From: Desulfofustis sp.
GTDB taxonomy: Bacteria > Desulfobacterota > Desulfobulbia > Desulfobulbales > Desulfocapsaceae
DNA length: 7,731 nucleotides
Direction of reading: 5' to 3'
Assembly: GCA_030604345.1 (NCBI GenBank)
Contig: JAUVWB010000067.1
Span: forward strand, 1-7,731
In this document: positions 6,479 through 7,731 of the stretch, piece after piece
Layout of the letters: every line of letters starts with the position of its first letter
Position numbering within the stretch: position 1 is the first letter of the stretch
Translations under genes and position numbers: made by a program
The notes under the pieces: model-generated
Told to the model about the DNA's origin: nothing
Databases searched by the model: none
What the model saw: the letters and a program-made list of their open reading frames with translations, nothing else

Positions 6479-7558
6479 CTAACTATCCAGCTTTCTCAGA
6501 AGATATACGCCGATGGCGGAAAAGACTAAATGAACGGCAACCGCAGCCGACAATGGTGGCAGATAGCCGGCCTTGGCAAACGTCTGCAACGCACCCCAGA
6601 TGCCCCAGGCGGCGAATGCCATGAAACAGCTGATGGGAATGGCGATGGAGAGGTCTTTTCCCCACTTCTGATAGGAAACCATAAGGATCGGCAGACCCAG
6701 GAGCAAGAGGGGCAGGCCGAGCAGCAGATAGGAGAGGCGGCTGTAGGCTTCCACCCGGGCCTCGAGCCGTTCCGATACGGTCTCCTTTCTGCCGATGTCG
6801 AAAAACAGGTCGGTCAGCGACTGTTCCGCCGACTCGTATTCCGGAATGAGAAAATCTTCAGGGTCTTCAGGAAACTCGTAGTCGATAAGGCGGTACGAAC
6901 GGACGTGGAAGGCCCCGTCCTCCTTGGTGGTGATTTGGCCCTCTTTCAGTATCCACCGGGGCGGTACCCAGTCGGCAAAGGAGGCTACCACCATCGATTT
7001 GACGTTGTAGTTCTCGTCCCAGGTGGAGTAGGAAAAATCCTTGAAGATCATCTTCTCCTTGACCGGCCATTGAAAGGAGTAGAAGCCCTCCTTGCCTTTG
7101 TAGTAGTAACGGCCGTTGCGAAAGATACCGAGGGGAACTTTGCCGCGCACCTGCTCGTGCCAGATGTCGTTGGTGGTGGCGATAGTCTTGGGCAGTATGG
7201 TCTGGGCCGCGGTGAGAAAGAGACCGGCGGCGATCAGGGAACCGATCAGGATCGGTCGGATAATCCGGCGCAGCGGGATACCGGTGGCCTTCAGGGCGAG
7301 CAGTTCGTTGTTGTGGTTGAGCAGTCCAAGCGTTACCACTCCGGAGAGCAGGATGAGGATGGGACTGAGCTGGTCGATGATAAACGGGATATTGAGCAGA
7401 AAAAATTGAACGACCAGCGATGCCGGCTTGTCCGCATCGATAAAATGGTCGTATTTCTCAAAAAAGTCGATCAGCAGGTAGAGCGCTGCGAAACCGACGG
7501 TCAGCGTCAGGAAGTGTCTGGTGTACTGGGCCAGAAGATAGCGGGTAAGCAGGTGCAT
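6479..7558 (-). CDS. lptG: LptF/LptG-family LPS export permease, most like LptG
   Basis: This 359-residue inner-membrane protein belongs to the LptB2FG ABC exporter that extracts lipopolysaccharide from the inner membrane and feeds it to LptC/LptA. It has three N-terminal membrane segments (about 15-33, 49-80 and 97-120) and three C-terminal ones (274-295, 303-323 and 334-355). A soluble domain of about 150 residues lies between them, as expected for the periplasmic jellyroll. The start MHLLTRYLLAQYTRHF and the cytoplasmic loop NELLALKATGIPLRRI (84-99) are family signatures. LIDFFEKYDHF and the length favour LptG over LptF. No lptF is adjacent within the window. The gene follows crcB after 12 bp and precedes the HgdB-like gene by 9 bp. 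No clear Shine-Dalgarno site precedes ATG 7558, so coupling to crcB translation is possible. Confidence 0.85.
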   Translation of the reverse strand: MHLLTRYLLAQYTRHFLTLTVGFAALYLLIDFFEKYDHFIDADKPASLVVQFFLLNIPFIIDQLSPILILLSGVVTLGLLNHNNELLALKATGIPLRRIIRPILIGSLIAAGLFLTAAQTILPKTIATTNDIWHEQVRGKVPLGIFRNGRYYYKGKEGFYSFQWPVKEKMIFKDFSYSTWDENYNVKSMVVASFADWVPPRWILKEGQITTKEDGAFHVRSYRLIDYEFPEDPEDFLIPEYESAEQSLTDLFFDIGRKETVSERLEARVEAYSRLSYLLLGLPLLLLGLPILMVSYQKWGKDLSIAIPISCFMAFAAWGIWGALQTFAKAGYLPPLSAAVAVHLVFSAIGVYLLRKLDS

Positions 7559-7570
7559 GCGGCTGAGTGA

Positions 7571-7731
7571 TCAATAAGGGCGGAGAATCTGGCTGGCGAC
7601 CAGAAATCCAGCAGCGGTGAGGGCGAGCCCGAGTCCGTTGCTCAGTAAGATATACCACACGGCCACCATTGTCTCGCCGGATTTGAACAAGTGCACGCTT
7701 TCCCGGGACAAAGTCGAAAAGGTGGTGAAGC
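7571..7731 (-). CDS. crcB: CrcB/FluC fluoride channel, C-terminal part (5' truncated by window edge)
   Basis: The minus-strand frame open to the window edge codes for 52 residues. They start with FTTFSTLSRESVHLFKSGE and continue into one hydrophobic segment (MVAVWYILLSNGLGLALTAA) and a short tail ending at TGA 7571. (G)FTTFST-S-E followed by a single membrane helix is the signature C-terminus of CrcB/FluC, a small dual-topology fluoride exporter whose FTTFS phenylalanines line the pore. The partial codon at the edge is compatible with the glycine that normally precedes this motif. The frame has no start in the window. It lies 12 bp upstream of the lptG-like gene on the same strand, so the two are probably co-transcribed. 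Confidence rests on one motif and one helix. Confidence 0.8.
   Translation of the reverse strand, partial: FTTFSTLSRESVHLFKSGETMVAVWYILLSNGLGLALTAAGFLVASQILRPY

Noticed and set aside
6530..7570. 346-residue plus-strand open frame opposite the lptG-like gene
   Set aside because: It mirrors a clear membrane-protein gene, has a strongly Gly/Gln/Glu/Asp-biased make-up with no domain, and is explained by codon bias on the other strand.
7458..7658. 66-residue minus-strand frame across the crcB/lptG junction
   Set aside because: Conflicts with both the CrcB signature frame and the lptG start; no recognisable content.

Overview
This 7.7 kb window is gene-dense, GC-rich bacterial chromosome. The gene types and order (proS followed by a long Rel-family gene, a zinc-ribbon Smr protein, an exported FKBP isomerase, and an LptF/LptG permease linked to a 2-hydroxyacyl-CoA dehydratase-type activase) suggest an anaerobic Gram-negative, most likely from the former Deltaproteobacteria (Desulfobacterota). 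That placement is inferred from gene content, not from any marker sequence. No tRNA, rRNA, CRISPR array, insertion sequence or prophage signature was seen.

Left half (+ strand, 1-4200): the 3' end of proS (prolyl-tRNA synthetase) overlaps a rel/relA-type (p)ppGpp synthetase gene by 4 bp. A short gene follows 35 bp later, coding for an N-terminal zinc ribbon joined to an Smr domain. After a 129-bp gap containing a hairpin comes a separate gene for a periplasmic FKBP-type peptidyl-prolyl isomerase. proS, rel and the Smr gene look like one transcription unit that pairs tRNA charging with the stringent response. The Rel protein keeps the synthetase residues but has lost most of the hydrolase residues.

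Right half (- strand, 7731-4227, transcribed right to left): the 3' end of crcB/fluC (fluoride channel), an lptG-like LPS-export permease gene, then three tightly packed genes. These code for a very small HgdB-like (2-hydroxyacyl-CoA dehydratase family) protein, a compact HgdC/BadF-type ATPase activase with both likely [4Fe-4S] cysteines, and a DUF362 protein. The gap from lptG to the HgdB-like gene is 9 bp, and the two following junctions each overlap by 14 bp, so the genes are probably co-transcribed and translationally coupled.

The two halves converge with only 26 bp between the FKBP and DUF362 stop codons. A perfect 13-bp inverted repeat lies just inside the DUF362 gene. The most interesting part of the window is the HgdB-like/activase/DUF362 cassette, which looks like a minimal ATP-driven electron-transfer module of unknown substrate. 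The hydrolase-degenerate Rel comes next.
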